A DNA stretch of 64,000 nt from Thermohalobaculum sp039822785 (GCA_039822785.1 JBCBMO010000007.1:186001-250000); one strand, 5' to 3'. Shown: positions 25,370-34,808, numbered from the stretch's first letter. The notes: generated by a model from the sequence alone, not told the origin. Made by a program: numbers and translations.

Positions 25370-25981
25370 TCAACAAAGCGCCGCCACGGGCGCGAAGCAG
25401 CGGCGATGCTGAGGGGTCACACCCAGTCGCGCCAAAGCATCACGATGGGCGGCGGTGGCATAGCCCTTGTTGGCGGCCCAGCCGTACCCCGGATGCACCA
25501 GATCCAGTGTCTGCATGATCTCGTCCCGCATCACCTTGGCGACGATGGAGGCGGCGGCGATCGCAGCACAGGTCGCATCGCCGCCCACAATGGCGCGCCC
25601 GGGCAACGCGCAGCCGCGGGGCAAGGCCCGCCCGTCGGCCAAGACCGCGGCAGGGGACCGCGGCAAGGCATCCAGGGCGCGGAGCATGGCGGCCTCGTTG
25701 GCGGGCCCCAGGCCGAGGGCGTCGATCTCCGCCGCGTCGATGACCGCGGTGCCGACAAGGGCGACCTGGCGGATCTCGGCGGCCAGGTGATCGCGGCGCG
25801 CGGGGCTCAGTGCCTTGCTGTCGGCCAGCCCCTGGGGCACGCTGGCGGGGTCGAGGATCACGGCGGCGGCGACCAGGGGTCCGGCGAGAGGGCCGCGCCC
25901 GACCTCGTCAACCCCGGCCACGGGGCTGGGCAGGCCGGCGGCAGCCGCCATGTCGGGTTCCTTGCGCTGTCGCCGTGCCAT
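25370..25981 (-). CDS. rnhB: Ribonuclease HII
   Basis: Cuts RNA at RNA-DNA junctions and starts removal of misincorporated ribonucleotides. The 203 residues show the type 2 RNase H signature G-V-D-E-V-G-R-G-P-L-A-G-P (Asp25, Glu26) and the further metal-binding aspartates at about 116 (L-A-D-G) and 135 (G-G-D-A), with the G-Y-x-x-x-A-H-R-D-A-L end. An ATG at 25949-25951, ten codons in, also has a fair ribosome site and could be the real start. It sits 93 bases before ccrM, a common alphaproteobacterial pairing. Confidence 0.93.
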   Translation of the reverse strand: MARRQRKEPDMAAAAGLPSPVAGVDEVGRGPLAGPLVAAAVILDPASVPQGLADSKALSPARRDHLAAEIRQVALVGTAVIDAAEIDALGLGPANEAAMLRALDALPRSPAAVLADGRALPRGCALPGRAIVGGDATCAAIAAASIVAKVMRDEIMQTLDLVHPGYGWAANKGYATAAHRDALARLGVTPQHRRCFAPVAALC

Positions 25982-26023
25982 CCGCCCCCCAATCTTCGCG
26001 CCTTTAGCCTAGGGGCGCGGGGC

Positions 26024-27172
26024 TCAGAGATCGAGGGTGAGCTGATCGCCCGGTGCGATGGGTACGGCGAAAAGATCGGTGCGCAGCGGCGCCAGGCGCT
26101 CGGCCAGCCCATGGCGCGTGCAGGCCAGGGCGAAGCGGCGCGCGATGAGCTGGGCATGCACCCCCTGCCCCTTCAGTCGCCGACCCCAGGCGGGGTCGTA
26201 GTCGCGCCCGCCATGCATCTCGCGCACGCGGCCCATGACCTTGGCGGCGGCGTCAGGGCGTTCGCGCGCGAGCCAGTCCTTGAAGAGATCGGCGACCTCC
26301 AGCGGCAGGCGCAGCACGGTGTAATGGGCCGCCTTCGCCCCGGCCTCCGCCGCCGCGGCGAGCAGGGTTTCGAGCTCGTGATCGGTGAGGCCCGGCACGA
26401 TGGGGGCGATGTTCACCTGGACGGGCACGCCGGCGCGCGCCAATGCGCGGATCGCGGCCAGGCGGCGGGCGGGCGCAGCGGCCCGCGGTTCCATCGCCCG
26501 GCTGAGGCGGCTGTCGAGGGTGGTGAGCGAGAGCGTGACCTGGGCCAAGCCCCGTCGGCCCATGCGCGCCAGCAGGTCGATATCGTCGGTCACCGCTGCC
26601 CCCTTGGTGGTGATGCAGACCGGATGGTTGAAGGCCTCGAGCACGCCGAGGACGCCGCGCATGATCCGGTGGTCGCGTTCGATGGGCTGGTAGGGATCCG
26701 TGTTCGTGCCGATGGCGATGGGTTGGGGTGTGTAGCCGCGCTTGCGCAGGGCCGCGGCCAGGAGCGCGGGGGCACGCGGCTTGACCAGCAGCCGCGTCTC
26801 GAAATCGAGACCGGGCGAGAGGCCGAGCTGGGCGTGACTGGGCCGGGCGAAGCAGTAGATGCAGCCGTGCTCACAGCCGCGATAGGGGTTCACGGAGCGA
26901 TCGAAGGGCACATCGGGCGAGGTATTGCGCGTCAGCACGCTGCGGCTGGCATCGATGCTGACCTGGGTGCGGACGGCGGACGGTGCGGCACTCGCCGCGG
27001 CCTCGGGGTCCGTGTCGCCGGGCCAGTCATCGGCCAGGGGCACGGTCTCGAACCGCTCGTAGCGGCCTGTGGGGTTGGTTGCAGCCGCCCTGCCGCGCCG
27101 CGGGGCGGGCTGGGGCTCAGGGACGGCGGGCAAGGTCTGGTCGAACAACGCCTGCGGGGTCTCTCGCGCCAT
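26024..27172 (-). CDS. PA0069-family radical SAM protein
   Basis: 382 residues related to spore photoproduct lyase-type radical SAM enzymes of the PA0069/Rv2578c family, whose substrate is not settled. The [4Fe-4S] motif is C-x3-C-x2-C at Cys100, Cys104 and Cys107 in Y-R-G-C-E-H-G-C-I-Y-C-F-A-R. An I-G-T-N-T-D-P-Y-Q-P-I-E motif follows, as in the family. The N-terminal 60 residues are variable. Directly upstream is a GTTC-N7-GTTC LexA box, so the gene is probably SOS-induced, which agrees with a DNA-repair role. rnhB follows after 42 bases and ccrM after that, so all three may share this promoter. Confidence 0.88.
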   Translation of the reverse strand: MARETPQALFDQTLPAVPEPQPAPRRGRAAATNPTGRYERFETVPLADDWPGDTDPEAAASAAPSAVRTQVSIDASRSVLTRNTSPDVPFDRSVNPYRGCEHGCIYCFARPSHAQLGLSPGLDFETRLLVKPRAPALLAAALRKRGYTPQPIAIGTNTDPYQPIERDHRIMRGVLGVLEAFNHPVCITTKGAAVTDDIDLLARMGRRGLAQVTLSLTTLDSRLSRAMEPRAAAPARRLAAIRALARAGVPVQVNIAPIVPGLTDHELETLLAAAAEAGAKAAHYTVLRLPLEVADLFKDWLARERPDAAAKVMGRVREMHGGRDYDPAWGRRLKGQGVHAQLIARRFALACTRHGLAERLAPLRTDLFAVPIAPGDQLTLDL

Positions 27173-27203
27173 CGCAATGCTCTCGATTCGGGGATCGTTG
27201 ACA

Positions 27204-27218
27204 GAACATTACCAGAAC
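27204..27218 (-). promoter_or_regulatory. LexA (SOS) box upstream of the radical SAM gene
   Basis: The minus strand reads GTTC TGGTAAT GTTC, an exact match to the direct-repeat operator GTTC-N7-GTTC used by alphaproteobacterial LexA. It lies about 32 bases before the ATG of the radical SAM gene, where it would overlap the promoter. A GATTC (GANTC) CcrM site is at 27185-27189, between box and gene. Confidence 0.7.
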
Positions 27219-27373
27219 ATTTATCAGGGCCATAACCCTGTGTGAGAGTGGAGTCTCGCGTGCCACAACCGCCAGTGGAAAATCGTTTCAAACTGGACGA
27301 TTTCCGCGCGTGTTATCTCCCGTAATGATACGATGTTTCCGGGAGCTGAAGGGGCCCTCCGGCGGGTGACATC

Positions 27374-27505
27374 ATGTCGAACGATGCACTGATTTTTATC
27401 ATCCTCTCGGCGGTCGCCTTGGTCATCATCGCCCTCGCCGATGGGACCTGCGTCGGCACGAGCTTCTGCAGCCCATTTTCGCTCGAACAATCGCTGAAAT
27501 GGTGA
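27374..27505 (+). CDS. Small predicted membrane protein
   Basis: 43 codons: a short polar start, one strong hydrophobic helix (A-L-I-F-I-I-L-S-A-V-A-L-V-I-I-A-L-A) and an 18-residue tail with two cysteines (D-G-T-C-V-G-T-S-F-C). GGTGA lies a few bases before the ATG. No family is recognised. The codon choice and membrane pattern look natural, but a chance ORF of this length is possible. Confidence 0.4.
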   Translation: MSNDALIFIILSAVALVIIALADGTCVGTSFCSPFSLEQSLKW

Positions 27506-27856
27506 GAGAACGGCCCTGTTAGGCTGCTCTTCGACTGATGCTGCGGCATACCGAGAGTTGTATGTCGATTACTGGTATACAAATTGAAATCACCTGGCGA
27601 TCAAAAGGATTTCCAGCAATCAATTGGTCAATCCGTCACATCCCGCAATAAGACACTGAAAACGCTCTCAACCCACGGTTGATCGATGCTCAATATTCTC
27701 AAAAGTACTAAAGCGATACTTGAAGGACGCCTGAGATCATGGCTGTCCTTTAGGGGTCTTATGTACCGGTAACGTTCAAGATCCGTAGATTATCGATCCG
27801 TCCCGGTCGCCCCGACGCGGGCGCTAACGCCATGAAACGTTCCACGGAGACGAGCG
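27506..27856 (+). other. AT-rich upstream region of the DUF5060 gene
   Basis: About 350 bases without a gene, clearly more AT-rich than its surroundings. It presumably carries the promoter and regulatory sites of the large gene at 27857, but no convincing -35/-10 pair with standard spacing stood out. Confidence 0.4.
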
Positions 27857-30800
27857 ATGCTCGACACTTCCCCCGCAGCCATCTCGGGCGAGACCCTTAC
27901 CTGGCACAAAGTAACCCTCGACTTCACAGGCCCAGACCTGTCGGAGACGGAAGAGACGTTCACCGACTATCGGATGACCGTCACCTTTCGGAACGACGCG
28001 ACGGGCGAGACGATCGAGGTGCCCGGCTACTTCGCCGCCGATGGCGATGCCGCGAACACAAGCGCAAGCAGCGGCAACGTCTGGCGTGCCCATTTCAACC
28101 CGCCAAGCGAGGGGACCTGGAGCTACGAGGCCTCGTTCCGCACGGGTGACAACGTCGCGGTCTCGCTCGCCGAGAACCCCGGGTCGTCCGCCGGTTTCTT
28201 CGACGGGGCGGGCGGCACGCTGGAGGTCGGCGCGACCGACAAGACGGGCGATGACCTGCGCGCCAAGGGGATGCTGAGCTACGATGGCGACCAGTACCTG
28301 AACTTCGAGGGTGACGGGAGCGTCTTCCTCAAGTCGGGCGTCGGCAGCCCGGAGAATTTCCTCGCCTACTCCGGCTTCGACAACACGCCGGACAAGAACA
28401 CGACCCACGACTACGATCCGCACGTCCAGCACTTCAACGACGGCGATCCGACCTGGGGCGACGGTGAGGGCGAAGGCATCATCGGCGCCGTTAACTACTT
28501 GGCCGAACAGGGCGTCAATTCGCTCTATATGATGATGATGAACATCGGCGGCGACGGCCGTGAGGTATCGCCATGGACCTCCTCCGACGTCTTCAACATA
28601 AAAAAGGACGCTGGCACTAACGATAACTCTTACAACATCACGATCGACGCGCGGTCCTTCGACGTCTCCAAGCTGGATCAGTGGGAGATTCTTTTTGAGC
28701 ACATGCAGAAGATGGGCATCACGCTCCACCTATTCTTTCAGGAGACTGAGAACGACTATCTTCTGAACGACGGCGATCTGGGGCTGGAGAAGCAGCTTTT
28801 GATCCGGGAGATGGTCGCGCGCTTCGGCCACCACAACGGCATCATCTGGAACCTGGGCGAGGAGACGACGAACACCGCCGGTCAGCTGCGCGACCACTCG
28901 GAATACCTGAAGGCCGTCGATCCCTATGACCACCCGGTGGCGCTGCACACCTATCCCAACCAGCACGACAAGTACGAGGATTTCGAGGGCGAGCCCACGC
29001 TGGACGCGCTGTCCTTCCAGACCTCCGGCGACACCCAGGTCCCCGACCTCGATCGCTACCTTGGCGGCGCCGAGAGCGCCGGGCGTCCGGTCGTGGCCTT
29101 CCTCGACGAGCCCGGCAACGCCACCATAGGCATGGCGGCGGAGGGCGATCCGGGCTGGCAGCAGAACCACGAAAACCTGCGCGAGACGCTGTGGCGCTTC
29201 TACACCGAGGGCGGCTCTGGCGCGGAATGGTACTTCGGCTACCAGACCGACAACGGCCAGGGCGGCGATCTGCTCGCGGAGGATTTCTCCACCCGCGAAA
29301 GCGCCTATCAGTGGGCCGAGGCCGCACGCGAGTTCTTCGAACGCCTGCCGCTGGAGCAGATGTCCGACGGTGACGCGCTGACCACCAACACCAACGGCAG
29401 CGACCACGTGCTGGCCGATGTTGGCAACGTCTATGCGATCTACCTGCCGAACGGCGGGAGTGCTACGCTCGACCTCTCGGGTGTCTCGGGCGATTTCTCG
29501 GTGCGCTGGTACGACGTCATCGAGGGCACCTACCACAACGGCACGGTGCAAAGCGTCTCGGGCGGCTCGAAGGTCAACCTGGGTCAGGCACCGAACGACC
29601 GCAACGACGACTGGGCGATCCTGGTCGAGGCTGATGGCACGGCGCCGCCACCGACCGACCCTCCGTCACCGCCCGCGGGCGACCCCATCTACCAGATGGA
29701 GGACGGGCTGGTCATCATGCAGGCCGAGAGCGGGGTCTTCCTGTTCGAGGACAATGATGCCAACGAGACCTGGAAGCTGATCACCGACCAGAACGGCTAT
29801 AAGGGTGACGGCTATCTGCTCTTCGACACCGGCACTGACTACTTCGACGGTAAGTGGGCAGGAACGCCAGTAACGGCGCCGATGAAATACACGTTCCGGA
29901 TCGACGGGGAGGACGCGGCCGGGACCTATTACATCAACATCCGCTCGACCAAGCCGAACACGGGCGAGACCTCTGACCGCAACAACGACTTCTTCGTCGC
30001 CTCCGGTCCTGCCGGCGAGGAGCCCTCCGACTGGAAGAAGGTGTTCTTCGGGGGCGGGCCGAACAAATGGCTCTGGGGTCAAACCTACGACGTGAACCAC
30101 GTGCATACCGACGCGACCTTCGAGGTCGACGGCCCTGGTGACTACACGATCTACGTTTCGGGCCGGTCGCGCCAAGCGGCGTTCGACGAGATCCATATCT
30201 CGAAGGACGGGTTCCACTACGACGTGAGCAAGCCGACCTCGCCCACGGTTGGCGGGACGACGCCGCCCGCTGATGATCCCCCGGCTGACGACCCCCCGGC
30301 CGACGATCCGCCAGCTGATGATCCGCCCATCGATCCGCCGACCGACGTGGACTTCGAGCTGTCGCTGATCGACATCGCCACCGGGCTGGTGGTTGAGGAA
30401 CTCGAGAACGGCGAGGAGGTCGCCTACGCTCAGGTCGAGGGTAAGGAACTGACGCTCGTGGCGACGCCCGTCGACGAGAATGGCGACCCCGTACCGGTAG
30501 GAAGCGTCCGCTTCGATGCCGGCAGCCTTGGGACGCGCGTGGAGAGCGTGGCGCCCTTCGCGCTCTACGGCGATACTGACAGCGCCTATCTCGGCGGCAC
30601 GGTGATGGGCACGGGAAGCTATACCGTGACGATGCAGGCCTTCGCCGGCGAGAGCGCTTCCGGCAGCTCGCTGGGCGCGACCACCATCGCCTTCAGCGTC
30701 AGCGAGGCGGAGGTTGAGGACCGCCCGCCCGAAGCCACCGATGTCACCTATGACGCGGCGGAGGACAGCGGCGCGAAGACCTTCGAGGCCAGCGCCTTCG

Positions 30801-32188
30801 CCACAGACCCGGACGGTGACGCGGTCTTCATCCGCTCCGTCGCCGGGGCGACCCTGGGCACGGTCAGCGTGGCCAGCGGCGGCACGGCGCTCACCTATAC
30901 GCCGACGGCCAATGCCAATGGCACCGACACCGTCACCGTGAGGATGTGGGACGGCAGTGATCCCGGCACGACGGTCAACGCCACGCTGACGGTCGACCTC
31001 AGCGCGGTGAACGACACGCCCGAGGCGGTGGACGATGCGATCACCGTGACCTCCGGTGAGACGACGTGGATTGCCTCGCGCCTGCTGGGCAACGACACAG
31101 ACGTCGAGGGTGACGATCTCACCATCGCCGTGCTCTCGGAGATTGGGGAGGGGCTCACCCTGGACCTGAGGCCGAACGGGGGGATGAACATCACCGCGGA
31201 AAGGGGGACGGGCACGGCGACGTTCCAGTACACCGTGAGCGATGGCCAGACGACCTCGGTGCCGGCGACGGTCACGGTGACCGTCGAGGATGCCCCCATT
31301 CCGGATCCGGATCCCGATCCGGATCCCGAGCCGCCCGTGGACGATGAACCCGGGACGGTGATCGCCGCGATCAACATCGGCGGCGGCGCCTACGAAGGGT
31401 CGGACGGCACGCGCTGGGCGGCGGACACCACCGGCGAGGGCAACGTGTATGTCCGCACCGATGCGGTGGATATCCTCGGCACCGATGACGATCCGCTCTA
31501 CCACTCCGAGGCCTGGGGCAGGCGCGGCCTGGACTATGACTTCGACGTCTCCGACGGCACCTACAAGGTCGAACTCCACTTCGCTGAGATCTGGAGCAAG
31601 GCGAAGACGGCCGGGAAGCGGGTCTTCGACGTGGAGATCGAAGGCGCCACCGTCGTCGACAACCTCGATCTGGCCGGCGACCATGGCTACGAGACCGTCT
31701 ATGTCATGACCACCGAGGTGACGGTGACGGACGGTAACCTCGACATCGACCTGAAGAAGGGGGTTCAGAACCCCAAGCTCTCGGCCATCAAGATCACGGC
31801 ACTCGACGATGCGCCGTCCGAGCCGGGCCCCGACCCGATTTCGGAGTACCTCCAGTTTTCCATCGGCGACAGCGTCACGGATGGGTTCCTGGAGAGCATC
31901 GACTATTCGGGCCAGACCTTCGATCTGGAGGATGGCGCGAGCCCCGTCGTCTTCGCCAATGCCCATGACGGCGTGACCGAGGTCGAAAGCGTGGCGCTGA
32001 CGATCGGCGGCAAGCGCCAGGTCGAGAGCTTCGAGCCCTATTCGCTGTTCAGCGACATCAAGGGCGACTTCCGGGACGACGGCTTCCTGTCCGAGGGCGA
32101 CCACACGGTGAAGATCGAGGTCTACTCGGGCAACCGCGGGACCGGCGAGTTGCTGGAAACCGTGGAGTTCGACCTGGCGCTGATCTGA
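27857..32188 (+). CDS. Large DUF5060 / glycoside hydrolase-like multidomain protein
   Basis: 1443 residues. Residues 1-125 form a DUF5060 beta-domain (W-H-K-V-T-L-D-F-T-G-P … Y-F-A-A-D-G). A TIM-barrel glycosidase-like region follows to about 500, with candidate acid/base Glu335 in W-N-L-G-E-E and candidate nucleophile Glu418 in F-L-D-E-P. Then come a carbohydrate-binding-like domain (about 610-790), a P-A-D-D-P linker repeated four times, Ig/cadherin-like repeats with tandem D-P-D-G-D and V-D-D motifs, a D-P-D-P linker, a malectin-like domain (about 1170-1315, N-I-G-G-G-A-Y) and a final beta domain. No N-terminal signal peptide is seen, so export, if any, may be by type I secretion as in related rhodobacterial proteins. 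GGAG lies 7 bases before the ATG. A polysaccharide substrate is likely but unknown. Confidence 0.8.
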   Translation: MLDTSPAAISGETLTWHKVTLDFTGPDLSETEETFTDYRMTVTFRNDATGETIEVPGYFAADGDAANTSASSGNVWRAHFNPPSEGTWSYEASFRTGDNVAVSLAENPGSSAGFFDGAGGTLEVGATDKTGDDLRAKGMLSYDGDQYLNFEGDGSVFLKSGVGSPENFLAYSGFDNTPDKNTTHDYDPHVQHFNDGDPTWGDGEGEGIIGAVNYLAEQGVNSLYMMMMNIGGDGREVSPWTSSDVFNIKKDAGTNDNSYNITIDARSFDVSKLDQWEILFEHMQKMGITLHLFFQETENDYLLNDGDLGLEKQLLIREMVARFGHHNGIIWNLGEETTNTAGQLRDHSEYLKAVDPYDHPVALHTYPNQHDKYEDFEGEPTLDALSFQTSGDTQVPDLDRYLGGAESAGRPVVAFLDEPGNATIGMAAEGDPGWQQNHENLRETLWRFYTEGGSGAEWYFGYQTDNGQGGDLLAEDFSTRESAYQWAEAAREFFERLPLEQMSDGDALTTNTNGSDHVLADVGNVYAIYLPNGGSATLDLSGVSGDFSVRWYDVIEGTYHNGTVQSVSGGSKVNLGQAPNDRNDDWAILVEADGTAPPPTDPPSPPAGDPIYQMEDGLVIMQAESGVFLFEDNDANETWKLITDQNGYKGDGYLLFDTGTDYFDGKWAGTPVTAPMKYTFRIDGEDAAGTYYINIRSTKPNTGETSDRNNDFFVASGPAGEEPSDWKKVFFGGGPNKWLWGQTYDVNHVHTDATFEVDGPGDYTIYVSGRSRQAAFDEIHISKDGFHYDVSKPTSPTVGGTTPPADDPPADDPPADDPPADDPPIDPPTDVDFELSLIDIATGLVVEELENGEEVAYAQVEGKELTLVATPVDENGDPVPVGSVRFDAGSLGTRVESVAPFALYGDTDSAYLGGTVMGTGSYTVTMQAFAGESASGSSLGATTIAFSVSEAEVEDRPPEATDVTYDAAEDSGAKTFEASAFATDPDGDAVFIRSVAGATLGTVSVASGGTALTYTPTANANGTDTVTVRMWDGSDPGTTVNATLTVDLSAVNDTPEAVDDAITVTSGETTWIASRLLGNDTDVEGDDLTIAVLSEIGEGLTLDLRPNGGMNITAERGTGTATFQYTVSDGQTTSVPATVTVTVEDAPIPDPDPDPDPEPPVDDEPGTVIAAINIGGGAYEGSDGTRWAADTTGEGNVYVRTDAVDILGTDDDPLYHSEAWGRRGLDYDFDVSDGTYKVELHFAEIWSKAKTAGKRVFDVEIEGATVVDNLDLAGDHGYETVYVMTTEVTVTDGNLDIDLKKGVQNPKLSAIKITALDDAPSEPGPDPISEYLQFSIGDSVTDGFLESIDYSGQTFDLEDGASPVVFANAHDGVTEVESVALTIGGKRQVESFEPYSLFSDIKGDFRDDGFLSEGDHTVKIEVYSGNRGTGELLETVEFDLALI

Positions 32189-32208
32189 CGCCAGCAAGCC
32201 TGCGCGCC

Positions 32209-32231
32209 GGCCCCTCGCCCAGCGGGGGGCC
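32209..32231. terminator. Possible hairpin terminator between convergent genes
   Basis: GGCCCC and GGGGCC arms separated by a short loop lie 20 bases after the DUF5060 gene and just past the end of the convergent DUF697 gene. The T-run is poor (GTTGCTATT), so strength is doubtful. Confidence 0.4.
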
Positions 32232-32235
32232 GTTG

Positions 32236-33267
32236 CTATTCCGGGCTCGATTTCGACTGCCAATCGCCGATGGCGCGCCAGAGGATCGTTCGGGCGCGCG
32301 GCGGCGGGGTCTCGGCAAACGGCAGGGGGCGGCAGACGCTGATCGCGATGACGCCCACCCGCGCGGTGATCGCCGCGTTGAAGGTGGCCTCGCCTAGGCG
32401 CTTCGACAGCCGCCCCGCGATCCCCTGACCGATCACCGGGTCCAACAGATCGTCGGTCGCCGAGATCAGCCCGCTGGCCACCAGCTGCGCCGCCACCGCC
32501 TTTAGAAGCCGCCAGGAGCCCAGCCAGCCGGCCCGACCGCCATAGGCGGCAGCGACCGCCCGGATCATCGACAGCGTGCTCGCCAGGACGACGGCCACGT
32601 CCAGGATCGGCAGGGGAAGGACCGCCGTCGCCGCTGCGACGCGACGCGCGGCCGCCTCCACCGCCGCCGAGGCCTCTGTGTCGAGCGGGCTGAGCACGAG
32701 GCTCTCCGCCAGGGCCAGGCGCTCGACGGGGTCCGGGGTATCCGAAGCGGCAGCCTCGAGCCGGGCAAGCCCGTCCGCCGCGGCCGCCTGAGGGCGCAGG
32801 AGCCGGCGAAGGCCGGTCAGCACCCGCTGGGCGGCCGCCGCATCGCCGCCGTACCCCGCCTCCGCCAGGGCACGTAACCCGTCGATCCGGCCAAGGCGCG
32901 CGATCCCCGCCATCTCGACCAGCGCAGCGGCGACCAGGGCGATGACCAGCCCCGCAACCAGCGCCGTGCCGACCCAGCCCAGAAGTGCCGCTTGGGCAAA
33001 GAGCCCGGCGACCAGCCCCTCCACCGCGAGCCCGGCCGCCAAGAGCAGGAGCCCGCCGAGGCAGAACCAAAAGAGCCGTCCCGCCAGGCTGCCCGCCGCC
33101 CGCGGACGCGCCGCCGCGGCGACGACCCGGGCTGCGGCCGCATCCTCCGGCCCGTCCTCGATGGGCGGGGCCTCAGCCGGTTCCGGCCCAGCCTCCAGGT
33201 GGGGGTCGTCGCCGATCTCCAGGATCAGGGGCCGCGAGGAGGGTTGGGGGCGGTCGGGATCAGCCAA
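32236..33267 (-). CDS. DUF697 (YcjF-like) membrane protein
   Basis: 343 residues, partner of the YcjX-type GTPase encoded immediately upstream. The N-terminal 60 residues are acidic and disordered, followed by two membrane helices (about 64-88 and 96-118), a helical soluble region, and the DUF697 core with the P-L-P-I-L-D-V-A-V-V-L segment. It starts with a TTG that overlaps the end of the YcjX gene by 8 bases and has GGAG 7 bases upstream, so translation is coupled. The pair is widespread in proteobacteria and linked to envelope or phage-shock type stress; the actual function is unknown. Confidence 0.82.
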   Translation of the reverse strand: MADPDRPQPSSRPLILEIGDDPHLEAGPEPAEAPPIEDGPEDAAAARVVAAAARPRAAGSLAGRLFWFCLGGLLLLAAGLAVEGLVAGLFAQAALLGWVGTALVAGLVIALVAAALVEMAGIARLGRIDGLRALAEAGYGGDAAAAQRVLTGLRRLLRPQAAAADGLARLEAAASDTPDPVERLALAESLVLSPLDTEASAAVEAAARRVAAATAVLPLPILDVAVVLASTLSMIRAVAAAYGGRAGWLGSWRLLKAVAAQLVASGLISATDDLLDPVIGQGIAGRLSKRLGEATFNAAITARVGVIAISVCRPLPFAETPPPRARTILWRAIGDWQSKSSPE

Positions 33268-34792
33268 GACGGTCTCCGATCAGAAAATCGAGCGCGCTGT
33301 CCAGCCGGATATGGGGTGGGCCGCCCGTGCCCCAGCGTGGCGGTCGGAAGACGACGCTCGCATAGCCGCCGTCCTCCCAGGTTTCGCCAGCGGTGGCCGT
33401 GGCACCGGAGAGGAGCGCCACCGGGTCGGCCGGCAGGGCACCGGGGTGAAGTGCCACCTCGCGCCCGTCGTCGAGCCGCCGGCCGCGGACCATGGGGATC
33501 GCCCCCTCCGGCCGGTCGACCTCCTGCTCGGCGGTGCTGCGCACCGAGGCGAGCGCCATGGCACGCACCTCGGCACCCGAGAAGGCCGCGCGGCGCACGG
33601 CCTCGGCCAGCATTGCCTCGATCAGCGCGGTCATCTGCGGATGCTGGCTGTGGTGCAGGCGGTCGGCCTTGGTCGCCGCGACCAGGATCCGGTCGATGCG
33701 GGCCTGGCCGATCAGCCGGTCGAGCCAGCCCGGCCTACCATGGCGAAAGGCGCCGAGGATGCTCGACAGCCCCTCGGTCATATCCGCCAGCGCCTGTGGG
33801 CCCCGCGACAGCGCCGTGAGCGCGTCCACCAGAACCACCTGCCGGTCGAGCCGGGCGAAGTGGCGACGGAAGAAGGGCTGCACGATGCCCCGCTTGTACG
33901 CCTCGAAGCGCCGCCGCATCTCGTGCCAGAGGGTGCCGGGTGCCCGACCCGCCGCAGCCTCCGGCCGGGGCAGGGGGGCAAAGCTGAGCGCCGGGGAGCC
34001 CGCGTAATCGCCCGGCATCAGGAAGCGCCCCGGGGCAAGGGTCGAGAGACCCGCGGCACGGCAGGCGGCAAGATACCCGGCCCAACCCTCCGCCAGCGCA
34101 GCCGCGGCGGCTTCGCTATGCGGGGCGGCAGGGTCAGCGGCCCCCAGCGCCGCGTGCCATCCCGCCGCCGCCGCGGCCCGCGCTGGCCGGGCGGCATCCG
34201 ACAGCGCCGCGGCCGACCAGGTCTCGTAGTCCTGCTCCATCAGCGGCAGATCCAACAGCCACTCGCCCGGGTAGTCGACGATATCGAGGTTGACGACGCG
34301 CGGCCCCACGAGCGGGCTGGTCAGCGTCTCGAAGAACCCGCTCTCGGCCAGGCGTAGCGAGACGCGGATTTGGCTGACCGAGCGGGTACTCTCGGACCAA
34401 GCCGGCGGATCGGCGCGCAGGGCCGCCGTGTGGCTCTCCAGCCCAAAGCGCGCCACGTCGTCATCGGGTTGTGGGCGCAGCATGGCCGCCGCGATGCGCC
34501 CCTTGGCGGCGGGGCCGAACCGGCGCATCCGATCGCGCTCCAACAGACTGAGGGTCAGGGCGGTGATGAACACGGTCTTGCCCGCACCCGAGAGCCCGGT
34601 GACGCCAAGGCGGAGGGAGGGCTCGATCGCCTCCGCCGCCTCGCTCCGCAGCCGTTCGACGCCGTCGAGCAGATCGTCCGCCAGGGCACCGAGGCTGAAG
34701 CCACCGGGCAGCGTATCCCGCGCCGGCGCCTTGGGCTCCTCGGTGGGCGGTGACTTCGGCGGTTCTGACGGCTGCGAACGATCCTCGGGCAT
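33260..34792 (-). CDS. YcjX-family (DUF463) GTP-binding protein
   Basis: 510 residues. Predicted P-loop GTPase of the YcjX family, with Walker A G-L-S-G-A-G-K-T at residues 66-73, the N-L-D-I-V-D-Y-P-G-E-W-L motif (Walker B/G3 equivalent) and a later V-A-A-T-K-A-D-R (G4-like) segment. The ATG at 34790-34792 is preferred, with GGAG about 6 bases before it; the frame is open upstream through a tandem repeat that would add 22 Ala/Pro/Arg-rich residues. It forms an overlapping pair with the DUF697 gene. Co-occurrence suggests the two proteins work together at the inner membrane. Confidence 0.88.
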   Translation of the reverse strand: MPEDRSQPSEPPKSPPTEEPKAPARDTLPGGFSLGALADDLLDGVERLRSEAAEAIEPSLRLGVTGLSGAGKTVFITALTLSLLERDRMRRFGPAAKGRIAAAMLRPQPDDDVARFGLESHTAALRADPPAWSESTRSVSQIRVSLRLAESGFFETLTSPLVGPRVVNLDIVDYPGEWLLDLPLMEQDYETWSAAALSDAARPARAAAAAGWHAALGAADPAAPHSEAAAAALAEGWAGYLAACRAAGLSTLAPGRFLMPGDYAGSPALSFAPLPRPEAAAGRAPGTLWHEMRRRFEAYKRGIVQPFFRRHFARLDRQVVLVDALTALSRGPQALADMTEGLSSILGAFRHGRPGWLDRLIGQARIDRILVAATKADRLHHSQHPQMTALIEAMLAEAVRRAAFSGAEVRAMALASVRSTAEQEVDRPEGAIPMVRGRRLDDGREVALHPGALPADPVALLSGATATAGETWEDGGYASVVFRPPRWGTGGPPHIRLDSALDFLIGDRLG

Positions 34793-34808
34793 GCGCGCTC
34801 CGGCGGGG

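Noticed and set aside
24161..27235. 1024-codon open frame on the plus strand
   Set aside because: It runs opposite to ccrM, rnhB and the radical SAM gene, all identified by catalytic motifs. It exists because GC-rich codons leave few stops on the other strand.
29666..33070. 1134-codon open frame on the minus strand
   Set aside because: It lies opposite the DUF5060 protein and, in another frame, over the DUF697 gene; the translation is Arg/Gly-rich with no domain.
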